DNA of 64,000 nt from Blasia pusilla (taxonomy: Eukaryota; Marchantiophyta; Marchantiopsida; Blasiales). The position numbers and the translations under genes are program-made. A model generated the notes under the pieces. That model was given only the letters and a program-made list of their open reading frames with translations, was not told the DNA's origin and made no database searches. This document shows positions 1-10,899 of the stretch, one piece after another (the first letter of the stretch is position 1; each line of letters starts with the position of its first letter). Where the stretch lies: the NCBI GenBank assembly GCA_050084515.1, contig CM114273.1, positions 5,518,001 to 5,582,000 of the forward strand, read 5' to 3'.

Positions 1-480
1 ATATGAAACCTTATGTTCAGCAATAGGATTTTGTATGCTAAAAAAACTATGAGCTTTAGTTTGGAGTTATTAAACCTTATCTATCCTTTGTGAGAAAACT
101 AGATTGTAAATTATTTGCTTATGCATGCTAAGACAAGAGAAAAGAGTTTGATGCACACTTTGAGGAATCTATGTCTTTGGGTTTTGATGGGGAAGTCAAG
201 GCCTACAAGCTTGAAAGGAAAAGGATAGAGAAGCTATAGCATCAAGAGATGACAAGTTTGAAGAAAGAACCTCATCACTTCTAGAGGAGAAGGAGAAATC
301 CTCTTAAACTCCATTCCAAGCTCTTAAGTTTTAACATTCTCCAATTTTAAGGCATATGTTAAACCAATGGTTCCAAAAAAATTCTAAAATAACCCTTTAG
401 TGGGAGCACATTCCAATCTTATATGGAGGAGGAACCTACTTTGGAAGAGCCTTCTCTTGGTAGTGAGTATCGGGAAAATG
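1..480. other. no recognisable gene
   Basis: AT-rich stretch full of stop codons. I see no protein similarity here. It may be part of the decayed copia element that becomes recognisable just downstream. Confidence 0.5.
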
Positions 481-1260
481 CCTCAATTTCTTCGTAAACT
501 ATGAAGGATAATATATTGTCTTTGAGGAAGAGCCCAAGAGCACAAAAACCAGCAGATTCAAGATGACTATGTGCTTTCAAGTGAGATGGCTCCAATGATT
601 AAGGGACCTTTGAAAATGGAAGAAGCTCTTGAGGGTCCTCATCTATGAACTTATGTCCAAAGAAATAAAAAAGACTTGGACCTTCACCACTCTACCTCAA
701 GAAAGAAAGCCAAAGTAAAACCCAAAAAAAATGGGAGTATGACAAAGTATAAGGCTCAATTGGCTGCAAAAAGATACCCACAAACATACGGAGTAGACTA
801 TAATGAAACTTTTTCTTCTACGGTAAGATTTATTCCATCCTAGTGATATAACTAAATATGACTTGGACATGCAACAAATAGATGTGAAAACCACCTTATA
901 ACTAAATATGACTTGGAGATGCAATAAATAGATGTGAAAACCACCTTATAACGAAATATGACTTGGAGATGCAACAAATAGGTGTGAAAACTACCTTCCT
1001 CCGAAAAGATATTTTCATTCAAGTACCAAGAAGGTCTAGAGGAGATTATATTTAGTAGGAATCTTAAATTGATGATTTCCATGAAAGATTTCTTAAGTTC
1101 AAAATTTAAGATGAGTGACTTTGGATAGGTTAATCATCACTCCTAAAATGAAGACCATGAGGAGCCACAAAGAAGGGTGGATTAGAGTCTCTCAACGACT
1201 CTATCAAAGAGAACCTCCATCACTTAGGCAGGAGGGAGTTTCGTGTTGGACTCACCTAAA
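481..1260 (+). mobile_element. decayed Ty1/copia retrotransposon, RT region
   Basis: Plus-strand translation shows broken pieces of a copia polyprotein. Around 744-836 the frame reads KAQLAAKRYPQTYGVDYNE and continues ETFSSTVRF, which corresponds to the family's K-A-R-L-V-A-K-G-Y-Q-x-x-G-x-D-Y-x-E-T-F motif at the start of the reverse transcriptase. From about 870 pieces like LDMQQIDVKTTF follow (family: L-x-Q-L-D-V-x-N-A-F-L). At 1081-1125 the frame reads MKDFLSSKFKMSDFG, matching the segment before the L-G-I strand of copia RT. Several in-frame stops and a local 50 bp triplication (851-1000) show it is dead. No LTRs were found, so the ends are approximate. Confidence 0.75.
851..1000. repeat. 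50 bp tandem triplication inside the copia remnant
   Basis: Three head-to-tail copies at 851-900, 901-950 and 951-1000 share the pattern actaaatatgacttgg then gatgtgaaaaccacctt, with a few substitutions. The period of exactly 50 bp is not a multiple of three, so it adds frameshifts to the RT remnant. Confidence 0.85.
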
Positions 1261-1445
1261 AGCTTGATTCTACTTTTTAGTAGTAGTAGTAGAATCTAAG
1301 CAATATGGAGAGTGTTGTTAGAAGCCTTATGTGGGCAATGGTATGCACAAAACTTATGAGTGGGAGGCGGGTTTATCTAATTTCATGTTGATTCTTGGTT
1401 TTGATTTAAGCACAAATTTAGGCACAAGGGTGAATGTCTTCAATT

Positions 1446-1589
1446 CACCACATAAGAAAATATTTCTATACCTAGGATATGTAGAGTGGGCTGGTTATTG
1501 TTTCATTCTAAGTGACACACCACATAAGAAAATATTTCTATACCTAGGACATGTAGAGTGGGCTGGTTATTGTTTCATTCTAAGTGACA
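1446..1589. repeat. 72 bp tandem duplication
   Basis: Two copies (1446-1517, 1518-1589) differ at very few positions. The 72 bp length keeps frame, so an open frame at 1331-1642 runs through both and repeats a 24-residue block. I do not recognise the protein and treat the ORF as incidental. Confidence 0.85.
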
Positions 1590-1979
1590 CACATCAAGCT
1601 TTTGCTTTCTTAAGTGCATGGCTATGGGTTGTGTTCAAGTGAGATTTGTGAGTGTAAGTGTGGCGGCCCTTTGGAGACCACCAAACATGAAAGGGCGGTT
1701 TTCCCTAGTAAAAGTACAACTTGTGGCCAAAGTTTGGTGGGCATATTTTCTTTCTCACTCACAGTTTGCACTTTCTATCAAGGTGCTAAGGAACCGCAAT
1801 CAAACGCTGATTAACAAAGGAATCTTCATGAAGCAACTCAAATGAAATTCCATATCCATAAGTCTATTTATGACTTCATGAAGGAAAGTAGTTCCGTGAC
1901 TTGTCTCAAATTCCCATAAAAAAAAAGTGAATGATCTCGTATGAAAAATGGAACTCCAAAATATAGCACTAAGAAACAA
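1590..1979. other. no recognisable gene
   Basis: No conserved protein or RNA feature seen. Short overlapping open frames only. Confidence 0.4.
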
Positions 1980-2244
1980 GAGTTTTATAGAAGCACGACA
2001 ATCAAGTTCTCTTACACTGAGGATGATCTCTTAGGCATTTTTTCAATTACCGTGACTAAATATCGATCGATCCCATTACAAAATCCATATTTGATGCTGC
2101 CTCATCCTAATCATGGGAGCACTGACTCTTATTCTCATAGCACTTTTCTATATGTACTAATATATGTGAGGAGAACACAAAAGTACAAAGTACTCTCACG
2201 TTCCCATCTCCCTAATCTCCATAGGGACGAGCATGTACAATATT

Positions 2245-3260
2245 TCACTTGCAATTGCAAGGGTTGCACGAGCAGTTGGGTCCACACTTGCATCCGTCGT
2301 TCTCCTGGAAGCTGCGAGTTAATTGAAGCACGCAGAAATGAACGGTCAGCAGGTGTCGATCTTAAGAGATAAGTGACTCAATCGCAGTCTCACTTTACAC
2401 AATGTCATGAGGAAACCTCTTTTCATGTCTAGCGGTCGTGAGAAGTCCAGGAATACTCCACAAGTTTCTTATCATTAGAAATCTAAGAGGAGGAATTTAC
2501 GGATGAAGTGGTAATCAGGAATCGTTACTTTCAATGCTTGTGGCAAACATTTAGCTCGCATAAGAAGACGTGGGACCAAATGCTCTGCCCGCCATTACGT
2601 ACCTTGCTGTCTCAAAAGAAGACTCGACAGCGTCCATGAATTTCTTGGATCCACATCTGCAGAAAATGCTAGACAGGCCGTAAGACTTGGATATTTTGCC
2701 AACTTAGCGGTTCCAAACCTACTATGGAATTGGGAAAGATCTTCACGAAAATATTCATGCATCTATCTTCAAAATCCAGATGTCTGGCTTTTCGATTTCT
2801 AGACTAAGCATCTAGCTGCAGGTAAATTGAGGTAAGAAGCTTGGAAGTACAATTGAAAGTTGACTGCAGCTAGGGGTAAAACCATTCTTGGAACCATATG
2901 TTCCAGGTCAGTTTCTTTACTAGTTTCCCGTTCGATTCATCGGTTTTTGAGACCGGATCCTGCACCTCAAGTACATCAACTGCACCACGTGTTTTAGGAT
3001 CTCTGGAAAAGTGAGCACGAAATGGTAATTTGTAGTCACTGGCACTCGTACAGGAGATCGAACTTAGAATCTCTGACATACGCAACCTATTGCGAGGTCG
3101 AGTTATCTTGCATTTGAAAGAAAAAGCGACGACCTCCAAAGCGTCTTCAAAAGCAGGCAAGACACGAGCATTTCCGTGGCAGCACCATGGATCGGTCAGT
3201 AGAACCAACTTACTTGCAGTCGTCGCACTTGCAGGCATCACCGCATGGACATCCGGCCAT
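2245..3260 (-). CDS. metallothionein, two exons (copy 1)
   Basis: Small cysteine-rich metal-binding protein of 37 residues, predicted cytosolic. Exon 1 is 3214-3260 (starts [15 protein letters not shown]) and exon 2 is 2245-2311 (reads [19 protein letters not shown], then TGA). The intron is 2312-3213 with donor GTAAGTTGG and acceptor GCAG; the phase joins correctly (47 + 67 nt = 38 codons). Eleven cysteines fall in C-x-C pairs: C4, C6, C10, C12, C15 and C23, C25, C29, C31, C34, C36, two near-symmetric clusters. The C-terminal cluster resembles the ENDxCKCGPNC end of seed-plant type 3/4 metallothioneins (family knowledge). A TATA box lies about 160 bp upstream of the ATG. The gene is too short per exon for ORF finders. 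Splicing is inferred, but the same structure is conserved in copy 2, which supports it. Confidence 0.85.
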
Positions 3261-3416
3261 CTTGAAAAGTGAGTTGATCTCTTACGGTCAACCGGAAGGA
3301 AGAATGAGCTTCGAACGCTCAGATCTACAAAGCGGAAACAGAAGTCTTGAATGAACTGGCGCGAGAGAAACGACCACTGAAATGATGTTGCTGAAGGACG
3401 AGTACCTCCTCCAGCT

Positions 3417-3423
3417 TTATATA
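3417..3423 (-). promoter_or_regulatory. TATA box of metallothionein copy 1
   Basis: On the minus strand GTATATAAAG lies about 160 bp upstream of the ATG at 3260, and the same site is conserved before copy 2. Just upstream, TGCACAC at 3458-3464 fits the animal metal-response-element core TGCRCNC; that match is short and its relevance in plants is speculative. Confidence 0.6.
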
Positions 3424-3889
3424 CTGCCTCTAAGCCACCCCGGAACCAGTCCTGCGATGCACACACTATGCGTCCCACGCACGCAAAACTGGAATCGGAG
3501 TTCCTCCGATGGGCCCCAAGGCCTGTCTACTGTACTCTACGCACGCGACGACTAGGAACCTCACACAAGATCACCATCATATCACATATTACAAAGCTTG
3601 ATGGAAATGCTGGGCTGGCACGATTTCCATCCACGATCCTTACTGGCGTCCAACCAAATGTACTAGCTAGCTCCCCAAGGAAACTTGAAAAGCTTATAGA
3701 GTGCCCGCCGAAGAGAGTAGTACGTTTCTCAGTACCAAAGGGGAAAGAAAGAAAAAATGAAAAAAAAAGACTAAAGTTCAGAAGCGATGGCACCAATACT
3801 CGTGCAAATACATGACGGATACCTATGCGAAGTGACGTGTACATCGTATATGTATTTGGCTGCCTCATTAATTAAACGTGACTTCCCTT

Positions 3890-4265
3890 GACTATTCGTC
3901 TGTAAAGCAAGGACGACACGTTGCAATGTGGTTTCAGTAGCGCGTCTCAAATTTTTGTTCTTACGTTTGGACGTTTTTGTTTATGGCTTAACGGCAGGTG
4001 ACATGAAGTAAGTGTTTCTTATTTCATGTCTGTACGGAACCTGATTAAATGAAATACCGTCTACGGCTTTACGGTAAGACGTCCTGGTACTCACGTCCCT
4101 AAACGCTCTTTGAGACGCCCTATTTTGAAGTCAATGGTCGGGAGACGTCCGGGCTATACCCCGCACTAGAAACGGGCAGAGACCATAAAACAAAACACAG
4201 AGCAATTAATTCGCTACAGCCGTACTTTGAGACGCCCTCTTAAGGGCTACGATCGAAATATGTCG
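3890..4265. other. insertion specific to metallothionein block 1
   Basis: This stretch has no counterpart between the matching flanks in block 2 (near 11,310-11,365). It contains two copies of ttgagacgccct (near 4,110 and 4,228). It has no coding frame I recognise and could be a short mobile or rearranged piece. Confidence 0.45.
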
Positions 4266-4910
4266 TAGTCGTAAAGGAAAGTCAAGTACATGCAGGTAGT
4301 ACATGATTTCAGTACACGTCTTGGATCTAATCTGGACGCTTCGTAGCGATACGAGTACGCCAGACGGAGCCCCACGTCTCCTCCAGGCGAATTTAAATTA
4401 GGGAGTCGAGTGGAGGCCTAATTCGGTGCAGCCTGAAAGTGAAGCGGTCATGGATCCATCCATTCTGAGTTTTCTTCCCGAAATTGCTCCAAGACTCAAG
4501 CTACTTGTTCTCCGCTTACGATCTGCGTGCGTTACTCAAATACTACCGCCTACGAAAGCTCCGCTCCTTCCGCAGCCAACGAAGGACGCGCTCAGGCTCT
4601 GACCCCTCCGTTATTAAAACCTCATATACTATCAAAATGATAGATTCCGAAATCTGAAGCTTCAAGAGATTTAGATGTCTAGTTCTCTGAATTCGTGCTA
4701 TGTCGAGCAGTTTCGGATTTCCCATGGGTGCAAAGAGCAAACGAGTCATATAATGCGAACGTCTCCCTTGGATACGAATGGACCTCTAGAAAAAAAAACT
4801 GGAAGTCGTCCCTCCCGTGTCTAGAACGCCGGAAAGTTGCATCTGAAAACTGTGATAATGAACTGCCAACAGTTTCATATCTTTTCTAACAGCTCTCACA
4901 AATTTAGTAA

Positions 4911-5261
4911 TCGAAATACTTCTTTCTTGAGTCAAAATATTGTCACGATTGATCAATCTCAAGTCGGCCTAATTGGCGTCATACAATTTGGTCCGCCCAT
5001 CATATGGATCCCAAACTTTTGTTTGGAACAATTTGGTCCACCTATCCTATGGATCCCCGAAATTTTTTCTTTGTGGAACAGATTTTTCAAACCTGTGGAT
5101 CCATCTCAGCCAACGTGAGAAACGCAAAACTTACTGATCGTATACAGAGTTTCTTTCGCGAGTTCAGAACGCCTTTCATATAATTTGGTGCCAAACTTTT
5201 GTTTTCTTCGAATCTCGTGGATACGTCTCAGCCCCTTGAGATACGCGAACTCCAATTTAAT
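4911..5261. other. no gene; short internal repeat
   Basis: Contains two related phrases (gtccgcccatcatatggatccc and gtccacctatcctatggatcccc in shortened form) about 60 bp apart near 4,990 and 5,036, then a third weaker one. No coding signal recognised. Confidence 0.4.
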
Positions 5262-5540
5262 GACGGATATGGGAAGTGAAATAGGCGATATGGGAAAGTG
5301 ATTATGAATGGAGGGCCCACAAAGGGAGACGGATATAGGAAAGTGAAATACACGAGAGCCGGGAAAGTGATTATGAAGGGAGGGGCCGCAAATGGAGACG
5401 GATATGGGAAGTGAAATAGACCACCCGGGAAAGTGATTATGAAGGGAGGGCCCGCAAAGGGAGATGGACATAGGAAAGTGAAATAGGCGAGCCGGGAAAG
5501 TGATTATGAAGGGAGGGCCCACAAAGGGAGACGGATAGGG
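5262..5540. repeat. minisatellite, about four units of 66-69 bp
   Basis: Units start with gacggatat at 5262, about 5328, 5397 and about 5463, with a partial fifth at about 5529. Each contains gggaaagtgattatgaa and gggagggcccacaaaggg with minor variants. A minus-strand ORF through the array (5106-5522) is repetitive and is an artefact of the repeat. Confidence 0.9.
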
Positions 5541-5639
5541 ATTTTTTTATAAAAGGTGACTGAATGGGAATTTTTGACAAGCGAGATTTTTTAGTTCTAT
5601 CTGCCTGGCGGGTTGGCTGCTAGCGATAAGGACGCCAGC

Positions 5640-5780
5640 AGTATTTCAGAGCAGTGAGCCACGTCAAATCGGCAGCCATTGCGGCTGGATACCGTACCCA
5701 ACATGCTGTGGATATGGTCTTCTCTCTTAAGCATCTCCACCCGGGCTCCAGCAAGATTTATGCTAGGATTCTACAGGGTA
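5640..5780 (+). other. exon-like open segment, unknown
   Basis: Between AG at 5638-5640 and a possible donor near 5778 (CTACAGGGTAAGG) the plus strand is open and reads SHVKSAAIAAGYRTQHAVDM and onward to KIYARILQ. Composition looks protein-like, with better codon use than the flanks, but I recognise no family and see no neighbouring exons. It could be a gene fragment carried by a transposon or chance. Confidence 0.25.
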
Positions 5781-5992
5781 AGGTTTCCTCCTTCCTGGGG
5801 TTGGGGGCCAATACGAGAGTTTATCCATCTGTTTGCTTGTTAAACGCTCATTCATTCCACCCGGTAAGGTTGAGGCGTATCCTCCTGCATATGTGAAAAA
5901 TCAGCACTTGGTATTTCTTGAACATGCAATCTATTCTATTGCCACAAGAGTGGCCCTCAAGGTGAGTGTTTATAAACAAATACCCCATAGAC

Positions 5993-6040
5993 ATTTGTTT
6001 ATAAATACCCATGGCGCCACATGGGTATTTATAAACAAAT
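5993..6040. repeat. perfect inverted repeat, 21 bp arms
   Basis: Arms 5993-6013 and 6020-6040 are exact reverse complements around a 6 bp spacer (gcgcca). The core tttataaacaaat also occurs at about 5968-5981, so this looks like part of a foldback or MITE-like sequence rather than a terminator. Confidence 0.9.
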
Positions 6041-8445
6041 ATCACCTTGCTCCAACGAAAGTTCTTCCTCCTGTCAAGCAAAACTACAAAGAAACTACAA
6101 AATCAACATAGCGAAGGGACGTACTAACTCTCTTTAAATAGGCCTTGCTTTCCTGGTGGATCTTTACTCACCATACATCCTCTGAGTCTTTTTGAGTTGC
6201 CACTTATGTCATTGAGAATCATTTGCAAGATACTCACAAGAGATCTATCTTAATGAGTAATTGGCCTGGAATATGAGTTCATTTCGATCCCCTTAAGGAT
6301 GTTGGAATGACGTGTGCCAAATTGATAGCCTTTGGGTTTCAATTACTTGATCTGGGAATCTGATTTAAGTTGGAGATATGGAGCCCTTGGGCGGGATTTC
6401 CTTCATCCAATGTGCAATAAGCTTCCTTAGTACTTCCAATTATTGGACATAATGATTACTGGATATTAAAGGATTCTTTTTTGGTCTTCCCACAATGTAG
6501 TTGCATTCGGTAGAAGAGTTTAGAGGAGTTTGTGTACGTGTCCAGTGCATTGATTACCTTCTATAGATGACTTGATTCGAGTAGCCACATTTTACTAGGA
6601 GCACCGTGATTTTTAGCCAAATATTTGGAAATGTTGGAAGCTGTGACTATGTCCAAACGCTAGAATCCCAGATCCAAAGAGAAACTATTTTGTACTATTT
6701 TGTAAGGTATGATGACAATATGATTTCAACCACACGTCCTCTTATGTCAAGGAACTTCTTATTGACATAGGGACTTGAAGATACATATCCACAGCAGCAC
6801 AGATGGACTTCCTATGATGTGAAGTAGATAGATTACATTACAGGTAGAGAAATTATGGTAAAGATTACAGGTTCAGATGCTTGGAGGTTGGCAATTCTGA
6901 GAACACATAAGAATTATCGGGAGAAAGCTAAAGCCAGTGGGAAAATAAATCCTTGGTGTGTAAAGGGTATTCTTTCTAGATGCAACGGAGACTGAAATGT
7001 CTCATGAAAAATGTGTTACAAAATAGTCTTCCAACAATTTTTATCCAAAACTTCGGATCCAATCACATGCAACTTTTCCCTTAAGAAATGAAACGAACTT
7101 GAGTGGACAATCCATCCCAAAGCGATTTCAAATTACGGTTATACTCTTACCGTAAACATATCTGCATGTTCCAATGTTTCTCACTACCAGCACAAAGAGA
7201 CCCATCTTAAAATCTTCTTGATTAATATGTGATGAACATATAGCCTTGCAAATACAGAGAGTTTGTCCAACCAACCACGTCGACCCTAACCTCATGACTC
7301 TGACTAATGGTTCGCGCCAGAGCTGTAAGATACTCTAGCAAATTACGGTCAAGAGAGGGACTGGGGGAGCCTTCCACTACTCTTTGCTGTTGCTGTTATA
7401 TGTACCTGCAATACTAAATCCCCAGTTTTGATTTTCCTCTCTATTCTTCACACGAAGAGGACAAAAAAGTGGAGGTCTGAGAGATTCAATTAGGTACGGT
7501 GGTGGAGAGGAAACGATTAGAGGGTAAAAACAAATAACCTGTCCGCACAATCAGGTTCTAGGGAAAGCTTCGGATGCCCAAGACTTGAAAAAGAACTTGA
7601 TGCCGCTGAGCATGAGACGAGTGAGAAGCTGGTGAACTAATTCTCTATTGCATCAATGCTTTGTGAAATCCAAACTGGCCCATTCTGATAGCAACTTAGA
7701 TGTACTATCTGATCGAGAAGCGACACTCTGAAAGATGAAAGAGTGCAGGAAATTTCCGAAAGCTGCACTGGTCCTGTGACGAATAAACTGACCAGTGGAT
7801 GTGGATATGGAGATGGAAACACTTCCCTTCATAAGGGCAACTGGCGAGTACTCAGTATGCTGGCCACTTAACCCATTCATATCCATGTTAGCATCAGTAT
7901 TTGCATTCGATTCTGCCTTCTCTCCTCAGTTCCTTTCTCCTGACTCCTTCGACAAGGAACCAATCCACAAGTCTACAAAATAAGTACACGAGTGCATCAG
8001 CTTCTTCAGAAAGCACACCGTATGGATCACTCAAATTTGGAACAGTTCGTCCGGAGATGTTGCTCACCGGAACGCCACCATCCCTTCTTCACCATCTGCG
8101 TGAAGCACCATGGTTAACAAGAAGTAAGAAACTCAACTCAGCTGTGCATGAAACACTGGATGCCGAGTTGATTTACATTCTTGGTTGTCTATGAGAGTAT
8201 GAAGAGTTAGAAAATCGTCTGAGGCACTTTAAATGAATCCGCCGAAAAATCGACCAGGTAGCCCCAAACACTGCGACAGTGTTTGCACAGGAAGATGCAA
8301 GCAGTGTCTGCGCAAGACCTATTCATCTTCTTTCATCGTCTTCAGAGAACCCGAGTATTCACACGATCAGGTCAAGGACCTGCAGGTCCTCAATTAGTTC
8401 GCCTCCTGATTTGATAAGAAAATTAAGTGAACTGGTGTCCACAAG
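6041..8445. other. gene-poor stretch
   Basis: About 2.4 kb without a recognisable gene. Short ORFs at 7637-8194 overlap on both strands and match nothing I know. The sequence is not obviously repetitive, so it may be decayed unique DNA or introns and UTR of a gene I cannot see. Confidence 0.4.
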
Positions 8446-8475
8446 TGCCCTGAGAATTCAAGCATTCTCAGGGCA
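8446..8475. repeat. perfect 12 bp stem-loop
   Basis: TGCCCTGAGAAT (8446-8457) and its exact reverse complement (8464-8475) flank a 6 nt loop. Isolated hairpin of unknown meaning. Confidence 0.8.
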
Positions 8476-9449
8476 GCCTAAGCTAGTTTTGTCAAGCTGC
8501 TAGATCCTCCTCCCTAGTCTTCGCGATAATCTTTTCATTCGCAATCTGTCTATGCAGAACCACTTGATTTTACTCAACTAAAGAACTCCTACTTACTTCC
8601 TCCTTCGAGAACAAGAGATGCTTTTATTTGTTTGTTTCTATTTATATTTAAATAATCTTTAAACCATCCTAGACGAGTCAGAAAACTCCGGTGAGTTTTG
8701 CATGCGCGAGAACAAGAAATAATAATAAAAATAACAAAAACATAGGTGCAACGGAATGTGTACATATAAGAGACAATCCTTAATGAGTGGGTTTTGGCGA
8801 AGGTTGTGAAGGAGCTCCATGGGAAAGTCCAACTGTCATTCCCAACTCCTCTTCCTCTCTCCTCTTCCTCTCTGAACTTGTCATTTTAAGTATTTTATAC
8901 CTTTTAACTCCTCCTCCTATCAACGCTTAAGGTCATTAAATACTAAGTTCTTCTGGCCCAAAAGATATGCTTTTATGGCACTCATAGACTACTCATCCAA
9001 AGCAATCACCCAATCAGCTCGAACTACTGAGCAGAAAATCGATTCGTTCCATATTTAAAACTACACATTAGAGCTTTGGAAATCGGAAGAAAGGTTGGAA
9101 GGAAAAGTGACTCCGTTTTGAGAAGATTCGAGTGCTTATCTCCCCATTCTGATGAAAAATGCACTAATTACAACTTTTGGCCAAAGTTTTATTCACTAGT
9201 TTTTAATATAAGAAAATCACTTCTTTGTACCGATTATGAGACACTTTCTATCATTATGTTGAGAACGCTGTTTGAAATGGAGACCAAAACAGAATCTTCA
9301 CGGAGCAACCCAAAAGAAACTTCTTTTCAAACAGTCCATTCATAACTTGAATAAAGCAACATGCTCAATTCATTACCTCAAATTACCAAGAGAGGTATGC
9401 TAACGATGAAAAATAAATTAGATACGAATTTCAAAGTATTCCTAGAAAG
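8476..9449. other. no recognisable gene
   Basis: AT-rich sequence with only short open frames. Nothing conserved seen until the start of metallothionein block 2. Confidence 0.4.
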
Positions 9450-9690
9450 ATGAGTTTTATAGAAGTACGATAATCAAGTTCTCTTACATGAGGGACAACC
9501 TCTTCATCATTGTTCAAGTTTGAACGATAGAGTGAATATTCGTCTACCCCTTAACACGTATGGCCCTTATTCTCATATCACTCTCCTATAAATTTACCAA
9601 TATATGTGCATATATGGGGAACCCAAAAGTGCCCAGTACTCTAGCGTTCCCATCTCCCTGATCTCCTTAGGGCAGAGCATATACAATATT

Positions 9691-10736
9691 TCACTTGCAA
9701 TTGCAAGGGTTGCACGAGCAGTTGGGTCCACACTTGCATCCGTCGTTCTCCTGGAAGCTGCGAGTTCATTGAAGCACGTAGAAATGAAGGGTCAGCTGGT
9801 CCCGATCTTGAGAGCTAAGTGACTCAATCGCAGTCTCACTTTACATACTGTCATGAGGAGATCTCTTTTCATGTCTAGCGGTCGTGAGAAGTCCAGGGAT
9901 TCTCCACAAGCTTCTTGATATTAGAAGTCTAAGAGGAGGAGTTTACGGAGGAAGTGGGATCGGGAATGATGGATTTCAAGCTCGAAGACGTGGGACCAAA
10001 TGGTGTGCCCACTATTACGTACCTGGTGGTCTCAGAAGAAGACTCGATAGCGTCCATGAATTTCTTGGATCCACATCTGTAGAAAATGCGAGAGAGAGGC
10101 CATGAGATTCGGATGGCTTACCAGTTCATAATCCAAGTATCTGGACAAAAGGAATGCATCATCTTGTAGCGTTTTCATCGAGGTCTGTGCATAAGTACCA
10201 AAAACTCACACCGGCGAACATGCTTTTACGATTTCTTCACATAGAGCATCTAGTATCAGCTGCACACAAGTTGTGCTAAGAACCTTTGAACAACAATTGC
10301 AAGTTGAGTGTGGCTTCGAGTAGATCCGGAATAGAAACAATTCTCGGAAGCATGTTTCCCAGAAGAAATTTCCATGCTACTTGCGCTATCAATTCATCGG
10401 CTTTTGAGACTGGATCCTACTCCTCATGTACATGAATTCGAACCCGAGCCCTGGACTCTTGCACGTTTTGGAAGATCTATGGAAAAGTCAACACTAGTAC
10501 TAGATGGGAATCTGTAGCTTCTGCTTATCGTAGAGCACATCGAGGTAAGAATCTTTGAGACGCGCAACCCATAGCGAGATCGAGTTATCTTGGAAGAAAA
10601 TTTGACCACCTAGAAGCTTATTCAAAAGAAGGCAAGAAACGAGGTATTTCTTTGGCAGCTCTATGGATCGGCTTGTAGAACCAACTTACGTGCAGGGGTT
10701 GCAATTGCAGGCCTGACCGCATGGACATCCAGCCAT
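9691..10736 (-). CDS. metallothionein, two exons (copy 2)
   Basis: Paralogue of the gene at 2245-3260, 37 residues, with the same role of cytosolic thiol metal binding inferred from cysteine pattern. Exon 1 is 10690-10736 (MAGCPCGQACNCNPC) and exon 2 is 9691-9757, identical to that of copy 1. Intron 9758-10689 has donor GTAAGTTGG. The acceptor CGCAG is chosen because it is the one that restores the C-x-C frame; a CCAG four bases into the exon would put the frame out. All eleven cysteines are kept. Exon 1 differs from copy 1 by five amino-acid changes (D8Q, K11N, D13N, D14P, N16T) and one silent change, so the N-terminal cluster is less acidic here. Transcription and splicing are inferred. Confidence 0.85.
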
Positions 10737-10892
10737 CTTGAAAAGTGAGTTGATCGCTGAGGGTCACTGGAAGTAAAAACGAGCTTCGAACGCTTAGATC
10801 TACAAAGTGGAAAACCGAAGTCCTGAATGAACTGGAGCGAGAGAAACGACCACTGAAATGATGTTGCTGAGGAATGAGCGCCTCCTCCATCT

Positions 10893-10899
10893 TTATATA
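10893..10899 (-). promoter_or_regulatory. TATA box of metallothionein copy 2
   Basis: Minus-strand GTATATAAAG lies about 160 bp upstream of the ATG at 10736, at the same spacing as in copy 1. TGCGCAC at about 10982 also fits the TGCRCNC pattern; significance unproven. Confidence 0.6.

Larger units (their letters stand above)
1980..4910. repeat. metallothionein-bearing block, copy 1 of a segmental duplication
   Basis: Long collinear similarity to 9450-12275 begins near the shared string gagttttatagaagcacgac and ends near aaactgtgataatgaac. The copies are clearly diverged by substitutions and indels, so this is an older duplication than the one at 35-58 kb. Copy 1 carries roughly 370 bp (about 3,890-4,265) that copy 2 lacks. 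The centre of each block is a metallothionein gene with promoter. Confidence 0.85.

Noticed and set aside
1331-1642. 103-codon ORF with an internally repeated block
   Set aside because: It is open only because a 72 bp tandem duplication keeps frame. No family resemblance.
5106-5522. 138-codon minus-strand ORF with repeated GPSLHNHFP blocks
   Set aside because: It is the translation of the minisatellite; unit length varies (66-69 bp) and no coding signal exists outside the array.
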